Under the pieces are notes generated by a model. It had not been told where the DNA came from, did not search any database, and was given only the letters and a program-made list of their open reading frames with translations. This document shows positions 15,658 to 25,190 of a stretch of DNA of 57,792 nt, one piece after another. Numbering within the stretch: the stretch's first letter is position 1; each line of letters begins with the position of its first letter. Source of the stretch: Neiella holothuriorum (GTDB taxonomy: Bacteria > Pseudomonadota > Gammaproteobacteria > Enterobacterales > Neiellaceae); assembly GCF_019457915.1 (NCBI RefSeq), contig NZ_JAHZSS010000027.1, forward strand, positions 1-57,792, written 5' to 3'. The translations under genes were made by a program, and so were the position numbers.

Positions 15658-15682
15658 GGCCGTTTGAATTACTCAAACGGCC
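15658..15682. terminator. Symmetric hairpin between convergent HDOD and rdgC genes
   Basis: GGCCGTTTGA (15658-15667) pairs exactly with TCAAACGGCC (15673-15682) around ATTAC. It lacks a clear T-run on either side, so termination is inferred from its position. Confidence 0.55.
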
Positions 15683-15694
15683 ATGCTGTTGGTC

Positions 15695-16612
15695 TTAGCG
15701 TTGCTCGGGTAGCAATTCGCCGCCCATGGCGCTGAGTAAGGCTTTGATTAAGTCGCGGATCTCTGCGCACATTAAGGTAAAATCGGCATCTAGCCGCGCT
15801 AGCGGATCATCTGTACCGACTTCTTCATTCTCATCGGTGATGATTTCCGTGAACTTCAAGCGCTTGACCGTTAAATCATCCTGAATGATAAATTCAGCGC
15901 GCTCATCGAGCATCAACGAAAGTTTCACCACTTGCTTGCCTGCTTCTAAGTGAACCTTCACTTCATCGCTATCTAACGGCTGACGTTTGAAGCGAACCAG
16001 TGCTCCTTCATCGCCAATCTCTGACAACTCGGCTTCTTCGGTGACTTGAAGTGGAGCAGGGCAGGTGCCATTTTCTAGCCACTGAGTCATCACGTAGGCG
16101 GGCGCTTGCATCACTTCGACAGGTAATACTGGCAACGTACCTAAACTCTTGCGCAGCAGTGCCAATAACTCTTCAGCTTTTGTATGGCTGGAGGCGTCAA
16201 CGACCAACAAGCCTTCTTTCTTATCAATAAACGCAGAGGTTGATGAAAAGCGACTAAACGCACGTGGCAGCAAGGTGGTGATCACCTCGTCTTTCATTTG
16301 CTGCTTTTCTTTGTTGCTGACTTTGCGCTGCTCGGCATCTGAGATTTGAGCGGCTTTGTCTTCTACTTCTTCTTTCACCACTGACGCTGGAATAATTTTT
16401 TCTTCTTTGCGTGCGCAGATCCAAAAGCAATCGTTGGCCACATGCATCAAGGCATCTTGATTTTGGCCAAACGGTGACGTCCAACCGTACTGGCTGATGT
16501 CTTGTGAGCCACATGGGTGAAACGCAAATTCGTTCAATGCTTGTTCGAATTTGTCATCTGACAAATCAAAAGGTTTGGTAAAACGATAGAAAATCAGGTT
16601 CTTAAACCACAT
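15695..16612 (-). CDS. rdgC: Recombination-associated protein RdgC
   Basis: RdgC is a ring-shaped, nucleoid-associated DNA-binding protein that modulates RecA. The 305 residues match the usual 300-305. The start MWFKNLIFYRFTKPF is typical of the family, and it is followed by SQYGWTSPFG and, near the middle, AFSRFSSTSAFID and VDASSHTKAEELLALLRKS. The C-terminal part contains SLMLDERAEFIIQDDLTVKR. It is a single gene, separated by about 100 nt from gloC, which is on the same strand. Confidence 0.95.
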   Translation of the reverse strand: MWFKNLIFYRFTKPFDLSDDKFEQALNEFAFHPCGSQDISQYGWTSPFGQNQDALMHVANDCFWICARKEEKIIPASVVKEEVEDKAAQISDAEQRKVSNKEKQQMKDEVITTLLPRAFSRFSSTSAFIDKKEGLLVVDASSHTKAEELLALLRKSLGTLPVLPVEVMQAPAYVMTQWLENGTCPAPLQVTEEAELSEIGDEGALVRFKRQPLDSDEVKVHLEAGKQVVKLSLMLDERAEFIIQDDLTVKRLKFTEIITDENEEVGTDDPLARLDADFTLMCAEIRDLIKALLSAMGGELLPEQR

Positions 16613-16716
16613 AAGGAGCCTTTGCCAGTTGCCAAAAAAGGGCGGTTATTGAGCCACAAAGTTGCTGCTGTAACAAGCATACAACCCAGTGATTTGATGT
16701 TGTGAGAGCTAACTCA

Positions 16717-17346
16717 CTAGCGAATATAAGGATTATTTTGTCGCTCGCGAGCCACCGTGGTGGTTGGGCCGTGTCCTGGTAACAAGGTCATGTCATCGGG
16801 GAGCGATAAAATTTGCTGCTTGATTGCGTTAATCAAGGTGGCGTGATCGCCTTTAGGAAAATCGGTACGACCAATAGAATTCTTAAATATCACATCGCCA
16901 ACAATGGCAAACTTCGCCGCTTGATCGACAAACACCACATGACCCGGAGTATGCCCAGGGCAATGACGCACCTCTAATGTGTGTTGGCCAACCGTGATCT
17001 CATCGCCTTGATTAAGCCAGCGTGTGGGTGAAAAACCATCGACTTTCGGAAAACCAAACATTTGACTTTGCTGGGGTAAGGCATCAATCCAAAACTTGTC
17101 GTCTTGGTGAGGGCCTTCAATGGGACAGTCGAACTTTGCTGCCAACTCTGCTGTTGCTCCCGCATGGTCAATATGCGCATGGGTTAGCAGAATTTTTCGT
17201 ACAGTTAATTGCTGTTGTTCGATATAGGCCACTAAACTTTGGGCGTCGCCGCCGGGATCGACAATGGCAGCATCTTTGCTTTGCTCACACCATAAAATGG
17301 TGCAGTTCTGCATAAAGTCGGTAACTGGAATGATGTGGTAGTTCAT
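16717..17346 (-). CDS. gloC: Metallo-beta-lactamase-fold hydrolase, glyoxalase II-like (GloC/YcbL)
   Basis: The 209-residue protein carries the HxHxDH metal site in THAHIDHAG, then HCPGHTPGHV, GDVIF and GHGP, which provide the remaining metal ligands. This short single-domain form resembles YcbL/GloC, a type II glyoxalase that hydrolyses S-lactoylglutathione to D-lactate and glutathione in methylglyoxal detoxification. It lacks the C-terminal helical domain of GloB. The start MNYHIIPVTDFMQNC is typical. The substrate is inferred from the family. Confidence 0.85.
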   Translation of the reverse strand: MNYHIIPVTDFMQNCTILWCEQSKDAAIVDPGGDAQSLVAYIEQQQLTVRKILLTHAHIDHAGATAELAAKFDCPIEGPHQDDKFWIDALPQQSQMFGFPKVDGFSPTRWLNQGDEITVGQHTLEVRHCPGHTPGHVVFVDQAAKFAIVGDVIFKNSIGRTDFPKGDHATLINAIKQQILSLPDDMTLLPGHGPTTTVARERQNNPYIR

Positions 17347-17466
17347 GAGGTTATTGGTCTACGTTGTTCGAGCCGATGTTGTGAGGGCAGCTTAACAAAA
17401 ACAACCCGTCTATGTAGACTGGCGGCATCAATTGGCAGTTAAAAATTCAAGACAAGGATCAATGGA

Positions 17467-18240
17467 ATGATGAGAGTAGAGAATTTGTCGAAGCGCTTTA
17501 AGGTCGACAAAAAAGCAAATGTGCCGAAGGATCGGCTTGATGGTAAATGGTTTCAGGCCCTGTCCAACATTAGTTTTGATGCTAAATCTGGTGAAGTCAT
17601 CGGTTTGCTCGGCGCTAACGGCGCTGGTAAAACAACAACCTTACGGCTACTTTCTGGCATATTAAAGGCCGATTCGGGCAACATCGAAACTGATTTAGCA
17701 TCGGCGGAAGGTGACAGCCGCGACTATCGCCGCCAGCTCGGTTTTCTGAGTGGCAGTAAGGGGCTATATGAGCGCCTCACGGTACGTGAAAACCTCAATT
17801 TTTTTGCCCGCAGCTATGGTTTAACAAGCGAGCAAACCAATCAACAGATCGACAAACTCAGCCAGCAACTCAACTTATCCGATTTTATCGATCGCAAAGT
17901 CATCGAGCTTTCAACCGGAATGCGTCAACGAGCCGCCATTGGCCGAGCGTTGGTGCACGATCCGCAGCTGGTTATTTTTGATGAACCCACCACGGGTTTA
18001 GATATTGTTGCCACTGAACAAGTATTGTCTTGCATTGAGCAGCAAAAACAGGCCGGTAAAACCGTGCTGTTTGCCACCCATCACATGGATGAAGTGCAAC
18101 TTTTGTGCGACCGCATTTTGGTGATTCATCAGGGTCAGCGTAATTTTTTTGGTACCGAAGCAGAATTCTTAAGCCAATATCAGGCCGACTCCTTAGTGGC
18201 GGCGCTTCGTGGGTGCTTGCAATTGGGAGTAGCGAAATAA
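17467..18240 (+). CDS. natA: ABC transporter ATP-binding protein (NatA-like)
   Basis: The 257-residue protein is an ABC ATPase. It has Walker A GANGAGKTT at 49-57, signature LSTGM at 148-152, Walker B LVIFDEP at 168-174 and the switch His in FATHH. The FVDKKANVPKDR-type insertion before Walker A and its partner gene suggest the NatA/NatB sodium-export type. The start is the first of two ATG codons (17467, 17470) after AAGGATCAATGGA. The stop TAA shares its last base with the ATG of the permease gene, so the two are translationally coupled. Confidence 0.85.
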   Translation: MMRVENLSKRFKVDKKANVPKDRLDGKWFQALSNISFDAKSGEVIGLLGANGAGKTTTLRLLSGILKADSGNIETDLASAEGDSRDYRRQLGFLSGSKGLYERLTVRENLNFFARSYGLTSEQTNQQIDKLSQQLNLSDFIDRKVIELSTGMRQRAAIGRALVHDPQLVIFDEPTTGLDIVATEQVLSCIEQQKQAGKTVLFATHHMDEVQLLCDRILVIHQGQRNFFGTEAEFLSQYQADSLVAALRGCLQLGVAK

Positions 18241-19415
18241 TGTGGCAGCTTTACTTAAAAGAATTACTTGAACTAACCCGTGATCGCCGCGTCATGATGA
18301 CCATGATTCTCACGCCGTTAGTGATTATGCCGGCTTTAATGGCCATAGGTGCCGGTGCAACTGCAGCAATTGCGAGTTCAAAGCAACAGCAGGCCATCAA
18401 CTATGAAGTGCGGGGTGAGCTTGACGGTTATTCCGTGGTGGCTGCGCTTAACAAACAGAAGGGCTTGCAGCGGCAAACCTTAGCGCCAGATTTATCGCCT
18501 CAAGAAGCTCTGCAGCAAGGTACGGTCGATATCGTATTGGAAGTGTCTGGGGAAATGCCGAATGCCACTTGGTTATTGCATTACAACGGCGCAGAAGTGT
18601 TTTCTCGTGGCGAACGGCTGGTAGAACGCGTCAAGGCTGATTTAGCCAAAAGCTGGCATCGTAAGCAATTGGCTCAGCAAGGCATGACCGATGATCAACA
18701 GGATCAATGGCTTGAGCCCATTAAGTTGCAAAAGCAGTCCATTGCTGATGAACGCGAAACCATTGGTGAAGCTATTGGAGGCATCTTGCCTTACATCATG
18801 CTCCTTGTTGCCTTATCGGGCGCGATTTATCCGGCCATTGATATTGGTGCTGGTGAGAAAGAGCGCGGAACCCTCGAAACCTTATTGATGCTGCCATTAA
18901 CCACCGCTGAGTTGGTGATTGCCAAAATCGCGTTGGTGGCGACCACGGCTTTTGTTGCCGCGGCGTTGATGTTGATTAGTTTGACGGGCTGGAGTGCCGC
19001 TGCGGCTTATGGTTTGGGCATAGAAGTTGTGCAGGAAGCAATGCAAAGCTTTCAGATTGTCGATCTGATGTTGATCCTGCTGACCGTCATGCCCGCCTGC
19101 GTCATCTTCGCATCGTTGATGATGGCGATTTCATTTTATGCGCGCAGCTTTAAAGAAGCGCAGAACTACATGGGATTTGCTTTCACGATTCCATTTTTAC
19201 CTCTGCTGTTGGCGTCTTTGCCGGGCATTGAAATGGACTTCGTCTGGGCCATGATTCCATTGTCGAACGTTGCGCTCGCTATTAAGGAATTGGCCAAGGG
19301 CACGATGAACTGGGGTTACTTGGTACTCATTTGGCTAAACGCCGGATTCATTGCTTGGGTGCTAGCAAAACTTACCATCGGATGGTGTCAGCGCGAGCAG
19401 GTTTTATTCCGATAG
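18240..19415 (+). CDS. natB: ABC transporter permease (NatB-like)
   Basis: The 391-residue membrane protein starts MWQLYLKELLELTRDRRVMM, followed by a first helix (PLVIMPALMAIGAG). A periplasmic domain of about 130 residues comes next, then a block of five to six helices from about residue 180. The motif EKERGTLETLLMLPL is typical of ABC-2 permeases of the NatB family. Together with the ATPase it should form an exporter, by analogy for Na+. The ATG at 18240 overlaps the previous stop and is preferred to an upstream TTG-type start. Two hairpins follow the gene. Confidence 0.85.
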   Translation: MWQLYLKELLELTRDRRVMMTMILTPLVIMPALMAIGAGATAAIASSKQQQAINYEVRGELDGYSVVAALNKQKGLQRQTLAPDLSPQEALQQGTVDIVLEVSGEMPNATWLLHYNGAEVFSRGERLVERVKADLAKSWHRKQLAQQGMTDDQQDQWLEPIKLQKQSIADERETIGEAIGGILPYIMLLVALSGAIYPAIDIGAGEKERGTLETLLMLPLTTAELVIAKIALVATTAFVAAALMLISLTGWSAAAAYGLGIEVVQEAMQSFQIVDLMLILLTVMPACVIFASLMMAISFYARSFKEAQNYMGFAFTIPFLPLLLASLPGIEMDFVWAMIPLSNVALAIKELAKGTMNWGYLVLIWLNAGFIAWVLAKLTIGWCQREQVLFR

Positions 19416-19487
19416 GGCTAGTGTAAACGTTAGCCATCACGCCATACCGATCGCACTGGGCAGCAGTGCGATCGCAAGCAACTTCTC

Positions 19488-19517
19488 GCCCTATCTCATT
19501 CGCAGATAGGGCCTTTT
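19488..19517 (+). terminator. Terminator of natAB
   Basis: GCCCTATCT (19488-19496) pairs with AGATAGGGC (19504-19512) and is followed by CTTTTA. A second, longer hairpin (19448-19474) lies just upstream without a T-run. Confidence 0.7.
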
Positions 19518-19557
19518 ACTATACCGGTCAGTATTTTTGCCGGTTTCTGAAGCCAAT

Positions 19558-19578
19558 TTGATAACAGCAGGTTATCAA
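19558..19578. promoter_or_regulatory. Operator-like dyad upstream of the first porin gene
   Basis: TTGATAAC-AGCAG-GTTATCAA has perfect 8-bp arms and lies about 154 nt upstream of the porin start codon. The regulator is unknown. Confidence 0.4.
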
Positions 19579-19731
19579 TTGCTGTTGTTTTTGTTGAATG
19601 TCAACGTGTTGGTTTTTATTCACTCTGTTGAAATAAAAATGTCACATAACTCTGCGACTATCTGCCGCAAGTTAGAGTTTCGACTTGGAACTCTTCTTCT
19701 TTTTTTGACGAACAACAAACGAGTATGTGCG

Positions 19732-20691
19732 ATGAATCTAATCAAAACCTCTGCGGCTTTGGCCGTTGCGGCCGGTTTGGCTGCGCCTGCGTTTGCCCTG
19801 GAGCCGATCACGGTCTACGGCAAAATCAATACCTCTGTTCAATCTGCAGATGACAAGGGCACTGATGGCAGTGAAGTTGAGCTGAAATCAAATGCTTCTC
19901 GCTTCGGTATCAAAGGCGGAGCTGCGGTCAACGACTCTCTAGACGTTATTTACACCTTGGAATTCCAAGTCAATATTGCTGACTCTGAAGGCGATAACAT
20001 TGATGCGCGTAATCAATGGGTTGGTATTCAAGGTGACTTCGGTCAACTGCTCGTCGGCCGAAACGACACCATGTTGAAGCAATCGCAAGGTAAAGTGGAT
20101 TTGTTCGGTGATTTGGACGCGGATATCAAATCGTTGTTTGAAGGCGAAAACCGCTTAGACCAAACCGTGACTTACAAGTCGCCTAAGTATAATGGCTTCC
20201 AGTTTGGCGTTACCTACGCGACTGAAAACTCCAACAAGCAAAACGACGAAACGGGCTTCTCTACAGCCGTGATGTACGGTGATTCGTCGCTGAAGAAGTC
20301 TAACTTCTACGCCTCTGTTGCGTACGACAGTGAAATCGATGCGCACGACGTCATCCGCGGTACCATCCAAGGTAAAGTTGGTAACTTCGTATTGGGCGCT
20401 ATGGTTCAGAACGAAGAGCCAGTTGATGGTGATGACGACTACACCGGCTACATGGCCAGTGTTGCCTACAACATGAATGCATGGACATTCAAAGCTCAAT
20501 ACCAAACCATGGAAGAGGCGAGTGCCGATCCAACATCAATCAGCTTGGGTGCCGATTACAAGTTGGCTAAGCCTACCAAGTTGTTTGCCTATGCAACGCT
20601 GCGTGATCTCGATAAAGACGCGACCAACGATGCGGGCAAAACGATCGATGAAGAAACTTATGTGGGTTTAGGTATTGAACATAAGTTCTAA
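19732..20691 (+). CDS. Outer-membrane porin (first of two tandem copies)
   Basis: The 319-residue precursor has a classical signal peptide (MNLIKTSAALAVAAGLAAPAFA, cleaved after AFA) and a mature Gram-negative porin beginning LEPITVYGKIN. The features are typical of 16-strand trimeric porins: VYGK start, SRFGIKG, ARNQWVGIQGDFG, LLVGRNDT and a C-terminal ...GLGIEHKF ending in Phe, the beta-barrel assembly signal. The loops are rich in Asp and Glu, as in porins that favour cations. It sits before a paralogue at 20829 and upstream of phoB, but only a weak Pho-like match (TGTCACATAA near 19640) is visible, so phosphate control is not established. Confidence 0.9.
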   Translation: MNLIKTSAALAVAAGLAAPAFALEPITVYGKINTSVQSADDKGTDGSEVELKSNASRFGIKGGAAVNDSLDVIYTLEFQVNIADSEGDNIDARNQWVGIQGDFGQLLVGRNDTMLKQSQGKVDLFGDLDADIKSLFEGENRLDQTVTYKSPKYNGFQFGVTYATENSNKQNDETGFSTAVMYGDSSLKKSNFYASVAYDSEIDAHDVIRGTIQGKVGNFVLGAMVQNEEPVDGDDDYTGYMASVAYNMNAWTFKAQYQTMEEASADPTSISLGADYKLAKPTKLFAYATLRDLDKDATNDAGKTIDEETYVGLGIEHKF

Positions 20692-20720
20692 GCCAAAGGC
20701 CTAGAAAGCAGATAAATACA

Positions 20721-20745
20721 AGCGGAGCTAAGGCTCCGCTTTTTT
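20721..20745 (+). terminator. Terminator of the first porin gene
   Basis: AGCGGAGC (20721-20728), a TAAG loop, GCTCCGCT (20733-20740), then a run of T. Canonical intrinsic terminator, so the two porin genes are separate transcription units. Confidence 0.9.
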
Positions 20746-20828
20746 GTGTTCGCTTGATACTTGTCAAATGAAAACGAAGCTTAGCCGAGATACACTGTGC
20801 GCACTTTTAACAAAAGCGAAACATAATT

Positions 20829-21797
20829 ATGAAAACACTTTGCAGCGCCCTGATGCTCATGAGCCCTCTTGCAGTGGCGGCTCAAGCTGATTTAATGCCA
20901 ACCGTATATGGCAAAATCAACGTAACCGTTCAATCGACTGATGAAGGTAGCTCTACTACTGAAGTAAAAAGTCACCACTCGCGCTTTGGCCTCAAAGGCG
21001 TCGCGCCTGTGAACGACGATTTGTCTGCCGTTTACTTGCTGGAATTCAAAGTAAACATTGATGAAGATGAAGACAACATTAAAGCGCGTAACCAATACGT
21101 TGGCTTGCGTAGCAAGAAAATGGGTGAGCTACTGTTAGGCCGTAAAGACAGTGCTTTTAAAACCGCTCAAGGCAAGATTGACCGCTTTGGCGACATCAAT
21201 GGCGATATTGCAGGTCTGTTCGCTGGCGAAAACCGCGTCGAAGAAAGCTTGCACTACACGTCTCCTAAATGGGGTAAAGCGCAGTTTGCAGCGACTTACA
21301 TCCTCGAAGGCAACTCGAAGCAATCTGATGCCTCAGACAACGGCGCGAGTAGTGATGCGTTCTCTTTGGCCGTTAGCTACGGTGACAAAGGCTGGAAGAA
21401 TGGTAACTGGTATGCGTCTGCTGCCTATGATGCCGAAGTCTTTGGTGTAACGAGCTTCCGTGTTGCAGCATACGGTCAATGGGCTGACATTCAGCTGGGT
21501 GCCATGTATCAAGATTCTGAGTCAGATCGTTCTGACAAAGTTGACCAAGATGGCGATGGCTATCTGTTCAACGCAGGCTACAAGGCTAGTGATGACTTAC
21601 TGTTCAAGGTTCAATACCAAGATTCTGATATGGACTTAGCTGGCAAAGGTTCTGCCGGTGAGGCAATCAATGTTGGCGTTGATTACAAGCTAGCGAAAAG
21701 CACAACACTGTACGCCTTCGGTACTTCATTCGATCTTGATGCCGAAGAGAAAAATGATGACGAATACTTTGGTGTAGGTCTAATTCACCTATTCTAA
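20829..21797 (+). CDS. Outer-membrane porin (second of two tandem copies)
   Basis: The 322-residue precursor has a signal peptide ending AVAAQA and a mature barrel starting DLMPTVYGKINVTVQS. It is clearly a paralogue of the upstream porin: the SRFGLKG, LEFKVNI, ARNQYVGLRS, LLLGRKDS, GDINGDIAGLFAGENR and terminal GVGLIHLF blocks align in order. The acidic loops differ in sequence, as expected for selectivity and phage-exposed regions. It has its own terminator downstream. Substrate preference cannot be read from the sequence. Confidence 0.9.
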   Translation: MKTLCSALMLMSPLAVAAQADLMPTVYGKINVTVQSTDEGSSTTEVKSHHSRFGLKGVAPVNDDLSAVYLLEFKVNIDEDEDNIKARNQYVGLRSKKMGELLLGRKDSAFKTAQGKIDRFGDINGDIAGLFAGENRVEESLHYTSPKWGKAQFAATYILEGNSKQSDASDNGASSDAFSLAVSYGDKGWKNGNWYASAAYDAEVFGVTSFRVAAYGQWADIQLGAMYQDSESDRSDKVDQDGDGYLFNAGYKASDDLLFKVQYQDSDMDLAGKGSAGEAINVGVDYKLAKSTTLYAFGTSFDLDAEEKNDDEYFGVGLIHLF

Positions 21798-21817
21798 ATC
21801 GAGCCATCGTTGCCCGA

Positions 21818-21853
21818 AAGCCTCGCTGAAACCTTATTCTGCGGGGCTTTTTT
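21818..21853 (+). terminator. Terminator of the second porin gene
   Basis: AAGCCTCGC (21818-21826) pairs with GCGGGGCTT (21841-21849) with one G-T wobble, then TTTTTG. Confidence 0.75.
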
Positions 21854-21959
21854 GTGTTTGAGATCTGCAATACAGCGCGACTTTGACTTGGCGTCTGAGC
21901 GGTGCAATTTCATCATTTTTCCTTCAAGTGGTTTTGAATATCGCTAAAATCTGTAACAA

Positions 21960-21981
21960 CTGTCATAAAAGTGACATTATT
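21960..21981 (+). promoter_or_regulatory. Pho box upstream of phoB
   Basis: Two 11-bp units, CTGTCATAAAA and GTGACATTATT, match the PhoB box (CTGTCAT with four-base A/T spacers). A further CTGTAACAA lies nine bases upstream. A -10-like AATAAT sits at 21988-21993, ten bases after the second 7-mer. PhoB autoregulation is implied. Confidence 0.8.
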
Positions 21982-22067
21982 CAACCGAATAATACGGCAA
22001 GATTTATAGATTGCCGCTTACCTATATTCGGTACGCGAGCGTAATTGCTGAGGCTAAGTGACATATT

Positions 22068-22757
22068 ATGGCTAGACGAGTGCTGGTAGTGGAAGATGAA
22101 GCACCTATCAGAGAAATGCTGACTTTTGTACTGGATCAGCATGGATATCAAGCAGTTGAAGCAGAAGACTTTGATGAAGCTCTGCAACAGTTAACAGAGC
22201 CCTACCCGGATCTTGTGTTACTCGACTGGATGCTACCCGGCGGTAGCGGTATTCAGTTTGCCAAAAAATTGAAAAAAGACGAATTCACGCGTCATATCCC
22301 AATCATCATGCTGACCGCTCGGGGTGAAGAAGAGGATAAGATCCGCGGCTTGGAAGTTGGCGCGGATGACTACGTCACCAAACCCTTTTCGCCACGCGAG
22401 CTGATGGCGCGAATCAAAGCCGTGATCCGTCGGGTCAATCCAACTGGCCTCGATGAGCAGGTGGAAATCCAAGGGCTACGCCTAGACCCTGTTAGTCACC
22501 GAGTGACTTGTGGTGATGATGCGCTGGACATGGGGCCAACGGAATTTAAACTGCTGCACTTCTTCATGACTCACCCTGAACGGGTTTATAGCCGTGAGCA
22601 ACTGCTCGACCAGGTTTGGGGCACAAATATTTATGTTGAAGATCGTACCGTAGACGTTCATATTCGTCGTTTGCGAAAAGCGATTGAAGACAATGGCCAC
22701 GACAAAATGATTCAAACGGTTCGTGGCGCGGGATACCGCTTTTCAGCGCGCGTTTAA
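22068..22757 (+). CDS. phoB: Phosphate regulon response regulator PhoB
   Basis: PhoB activates phosphate-starvation genes by binding Pho boxes. The 229 residues hold a receiver domain with acidic pair E9-D10, phosphorylated D53 (LLDWML), T84-region MLTARGEE and K105 (VTKPF), then a winged-helix DNA-binding domain of the OmpR/PhoB class ([27 protein letters not shown], ending VRGAGYRFS). It is preceded by a Pho box and followed 17 nt later by phoR, with which it forms an operon. Confidence 0.97.
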   Translation: MARRVLVVEDEAPIREMLTFVLDQHGYQAVEAEDFDEALQQLTEPYPDLVLLDWMLPGGSGIQFAKKLKKDEFTRHIPIIMLTARGEEEDKIRGLEVGADDYVTKPFSPRELMARIKAVIRRVNPTGLDEQVEIQGLRLDPVSHRVTCGDDALDMGPTEFKLLHFFMTHPERVYSREQLLDQVWGTNIYVEDRTVDVHIRRLRKAIEDNGHDKMIQTVRGAGYRFSARV

Positions 22758-22774
22758 CACACGACGGATTCTTA

Positions 22775-24076
22775 ATGAGAGAACGCTCAATTGGCTGGGG
22801 AACGCTGGGCACTGTATTGCTAATGCTTGCAGTGGCTGCGCTCTTCGGTTTGCTGTTTGATGCGCCTGGAGTGCTGGCAGGCTGCACTGCACTTGGCCTG
22901 TTAGTTTGGCATTACCGCCATATGAAGCGCTTATCTTCTTACCTTTGGCGCGACAAACGGTTTGCTCCTCCGGCTGGCTCTGGCTCTTGGGGAGTTATTT
23001 ATGATGGTCTCTATCGACTACAGCAACGTAATCGCCGCCGCCGCAAAGATTTAGCTCGCTTACTCAAACGATTCCGCCGCGGTGCAGAAGCGCTGCCTGA
23101 TGGCGCCGTGGTGATCCGCAAAGACCGCTCGATTGTTTGGTCGAATCAACTGGCGCAGCGCCTGCTTGGCCTCCGTTGGCCGGAAGATGCGGGACAGCGC
23201 ATTGATAACTTGATCCGTAATCCTGAGTTTATCGAATACATCAATTCGAAAGATGGCCCCGATCTGATGGTATTTCCGTCACCGGCGGAGCCAATGCGGA
23301 TGATCGAGTTTCGTCGCATGCCCTACGACAAGAAGCAGATCTTGCTGGTGGTACGAGATGTCACCCAATGGCTTCGCTTAGAGCAAATGCGCCGCGACTT
23401 TGTTGCCAATGTCAGCCATGAATTGCGCACACCGCTGACGGTGGTGCAGGGCTACATTGAAATGCTTGAAGATCCGCAAACCATGTCACCGGAAATGTGG
23501 AAAAAAGCGCAGTCAATGATGCTAGAGCAAACGCATCGTATGGACTCGTTGGTCTCTCAACTATTAACGCTATCAAAGATTGAAGCCAACGATCGGCCTG
23601 ATACCAGCCATGATATTGATGTGCCGGAGTTGCTTGCGGTCATCGCCAAGGAGGCGACAGCGCTAGCCGATGAGCACAAATTGTCGATTCAGCTAAATGC
23701 TGAGCCGGGCTTGATAATGCGCGGTGATCTCATGCAGATGCGCAGCGCCTTCTCGAACCTTATTTTTAATGCGGTGCATTACACCCCTGATGGTGGCCAG
23801 ATTGATGTTCTTTGGCAATCAACACCTACCGGCGCAAAGTTTTCGGTGACCGATGATGGCGACGGTATCGCGCCCAAGCATTTAGCGCGACTTACCGAAC
23901 GCTTCTATCGGGTTGATAAGGCTCGCTCGCGTAAAACGGGTGGTTCAGGTTTAGGCTTAGCTATTGTTAAACATGCCTTAAGTCATCATGACTCTAGTCT
24001 TGATATTGAGTCTGAATTAACCGTTGGAACCACCTTTAGCTTTGTCATTCCAGCTTCTCTTACCTTTAAAAAATAA
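22775..24076 (+). CDS. phoR: Phosphate regulon sensor histidine kinase PhoR
   Basis: PhoR is the membrane kinase that phosphorylates PhoB when phosphate is low. The 433 residues show two adjacent N-terminal helices (about 11-28 and 33-47) with almost no periplasmic loop. A basic linker follows, then a PAS domain (about 100-200), the H box FVANVSHELRTPL with His215, and an HATPase domain with N (FNAVHY), DDGDGI and GSGLGLAI. The lack of a periplasmic sensor domain is normal for PhoR, which reads phosphate through PstSCAB and PhoU. Both partners are in this window. Confidence 0.97.
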   Translation: MRERSIGWGTLGTVLLMLAVAALFGLLFDAPGVLAGCTALGLLVWHYRHMKRLSSYLWRDKRFAPPAGSGSWGVIYDGLYRLQQRNRRRRKDLARLLKRFRRGAEALPDGAVVIRKDRSIVWSNQLAQRLLGLRWPEDAGQRIDNLIRNPEFIEYINSKDGPDLMVFPSPAEPMRMIEFRRMPYDKKQILLVVRDVTQWLRLEQMRRDFVANVSHELRTPLTVVQGYIEMLEDPQTMSPEMWKKAQSMMLEQTHRMDSLVSQLLTLSKIEANDRPDTSHDIDVPELLAVIAKEATALADEHKLSIQLNAEPGLIMRGDLMQMRSAFSNLIFNAVHYTPDGGQIDVLWQSTPTGAKFSVTDDGDGIAPKHLARLTERFYRVDKARSRKTGGSGLGLAIVKHALSHHDSSLDIESELTVGTTFSFVIPASLTFKK

Positions 24077-24108
24077 CAAGTTAGGCTATATTTTTCACTG
24101 AAACAAAA

Positions 24109-24141
24109 GTGTCATAAAAGGTTAATCTAACTGTCATGGCG
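24109..24141 (+). promoter_or_regulatory. Pho box upstream of pstS
   Basis: Three 11-bp units are in phase: GTGTCATAAAA, a degenerate GGTTAATCTAA, and CTGTCATGGCG. The -10-like TAATAC at 24147-24152 lies nine bases after the last CTGTCAT. Strong PhoB control of pstS is expected. Confidence 0.8.
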
Positions 24142-24197
24142 CCGCGTAATACTGAGCCCGAATTTTTTCAAATGGAACATTTCCAGACGGAGTCCCT

Positions 24198-25166
24198 ATG
24201 AAACTCAAACAAGTTGCTGCAACACTTGGCCTAACTGCTGTTGCAGTATTCTCGGCTAACGTTGTTGCTCTAGATAAAGACTTACCAGACTACAAACAAG
24301 TAAGCGGTATTTCGGGCAAGATCTCATCAACAGGTTCTGACACACTGGCAAACATGATGTCATTGTGGACCCAAGAATTCCGTGATGATTTCTATCCAAG
24401 CGTTACCGTTGAAGTGACTGCGGCAGGTTCTTCTACTGCTCCACCAGCACTCGAGAAAGGTACTTCAAACTTCGGCCCAATGAGCCGTAAGATGAAAGCC
24501 GGTGAAATCGAAGCATTCGACAAAAAATACGGCTACAAGCCAACGCCGGTTCGCGTTGCGATTGATGCCTTGGCTGTATTCATCAACAAAGATAACCCAA
24601 TCGACGGTTTGACCATCAAGCAAGTTGACGCCATCTTCTCAAGCACTGGCAAGTGTGGTGGTTCTGAGGTTGAAAACTGGGGTGATTTGGATCTGGGCGG
24701 CGATTGGAGTTCACGTGACTTCCAATTGTACGGTCGTAACTCTGTATCGGGCACTTACGGTTACTTCAAGAGCAAAGCCTTGTGTAAAGGTGACTTCAAG
24801 TCGTCTGTAAATGAGCAACCAGGTTCTGCTTCTGTTGTTCAGTCTGTATCTGCTTCTTTGAACGCCATTGGCTACTCAGGTATCGGTTACCTGACTTCAG
24901 GTGTTAAAGCTGTTCCTCTGTCTAAGAAAGGTGGTCCTTTCGTTCCTGCGACAATGGAAAAAGCCTTGACTGGTGAGTACCCTCTATCTCGCTACCTATA
25001 CGTTTACGTGAACAAGCACCCGAACCGCGATCTAGCGCCTTTGGAAGCTGAGTTCATCAAGTACATGTTGTCTAAGCAAGGTCAGTCTGTTGTTGAGAAA
25101 GACGGCTACATTCCTGTACCTGCTAAAGTGGCAAATGCCGACCTGAAAAAGTTGGGTCTGCTGTAA
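24198..25166 (+). CDS. pstS: Phosphate-binding periplasmic protein PstS
   Basis: This is the substrate-binding component of the Pst high-affinity phosphate importer. The 322-residue precursor has a signal peptide ending near VVA|LDKDL. The mature protein has the phosphate loop [12 protein letters not shown] near the N-terminus, [20 protein letters not shown], and [17 protein letters not shown], all typical of PstS. It is separated from pstCAB by about 5 kb carrying ppx and ppk on the other strand, so it is an independent unit with its own Pho box and terminator. A GGAG site precedes the ATG. Confidence 0.93.
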   Translation: MKLKQVAATLGLTAVAVFSANVVALDKDLPDYKQVSGISGKISSTGSDTLANMMSLWTQEFRDDFYPSVTVEVTAAGSSTAPPALEKGTSNFGPMSRKMKAGEIEAFDKKYGYKPTPVRVAIDALAVFINKDNPIDGLTIKQVDAIFSSTGKCGGSEVENWGDLDLGGDWSSRDFQLYGRNSVSGTYGYFKSKALCKGDFKSSVNEQPGSASVVQSVSASLNAIGYSGIGYLTSGVKAVPLSKKGGPFVPATMEKALTGEYPLSRYLYVYVNKHPNRDLAPLEAEFIKYMLSKQGQSVVEKDGYIPVPAKVANADLKKLGLL

Positions 25167-25190
25167 TTAACCCGCTCGGGTTAAATTGAA

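Larger units (their letters stand above)
19416..19731. other. Intergenic region between natB and the first porin gene
   Basis: No gene. It contains an 11-bp inverted repeat CGATCGCACTG/CAGTGCGATCG (19448-19474) with no T-run, the natAB terminator, an 8-bp dyad (19558-19578) and a probable long 5' leader of the porin gene. An in-frame extension of the porin frame back to 19537 lacks signal-peptide logic and is treated as non-coding. Confidence 0.6.

Noticed and set aside
19537..19731. 65-residue N-terminal extension of the first porin
   Set aside because: A clean signal peptide begins at 19732; the extension would place it internally.
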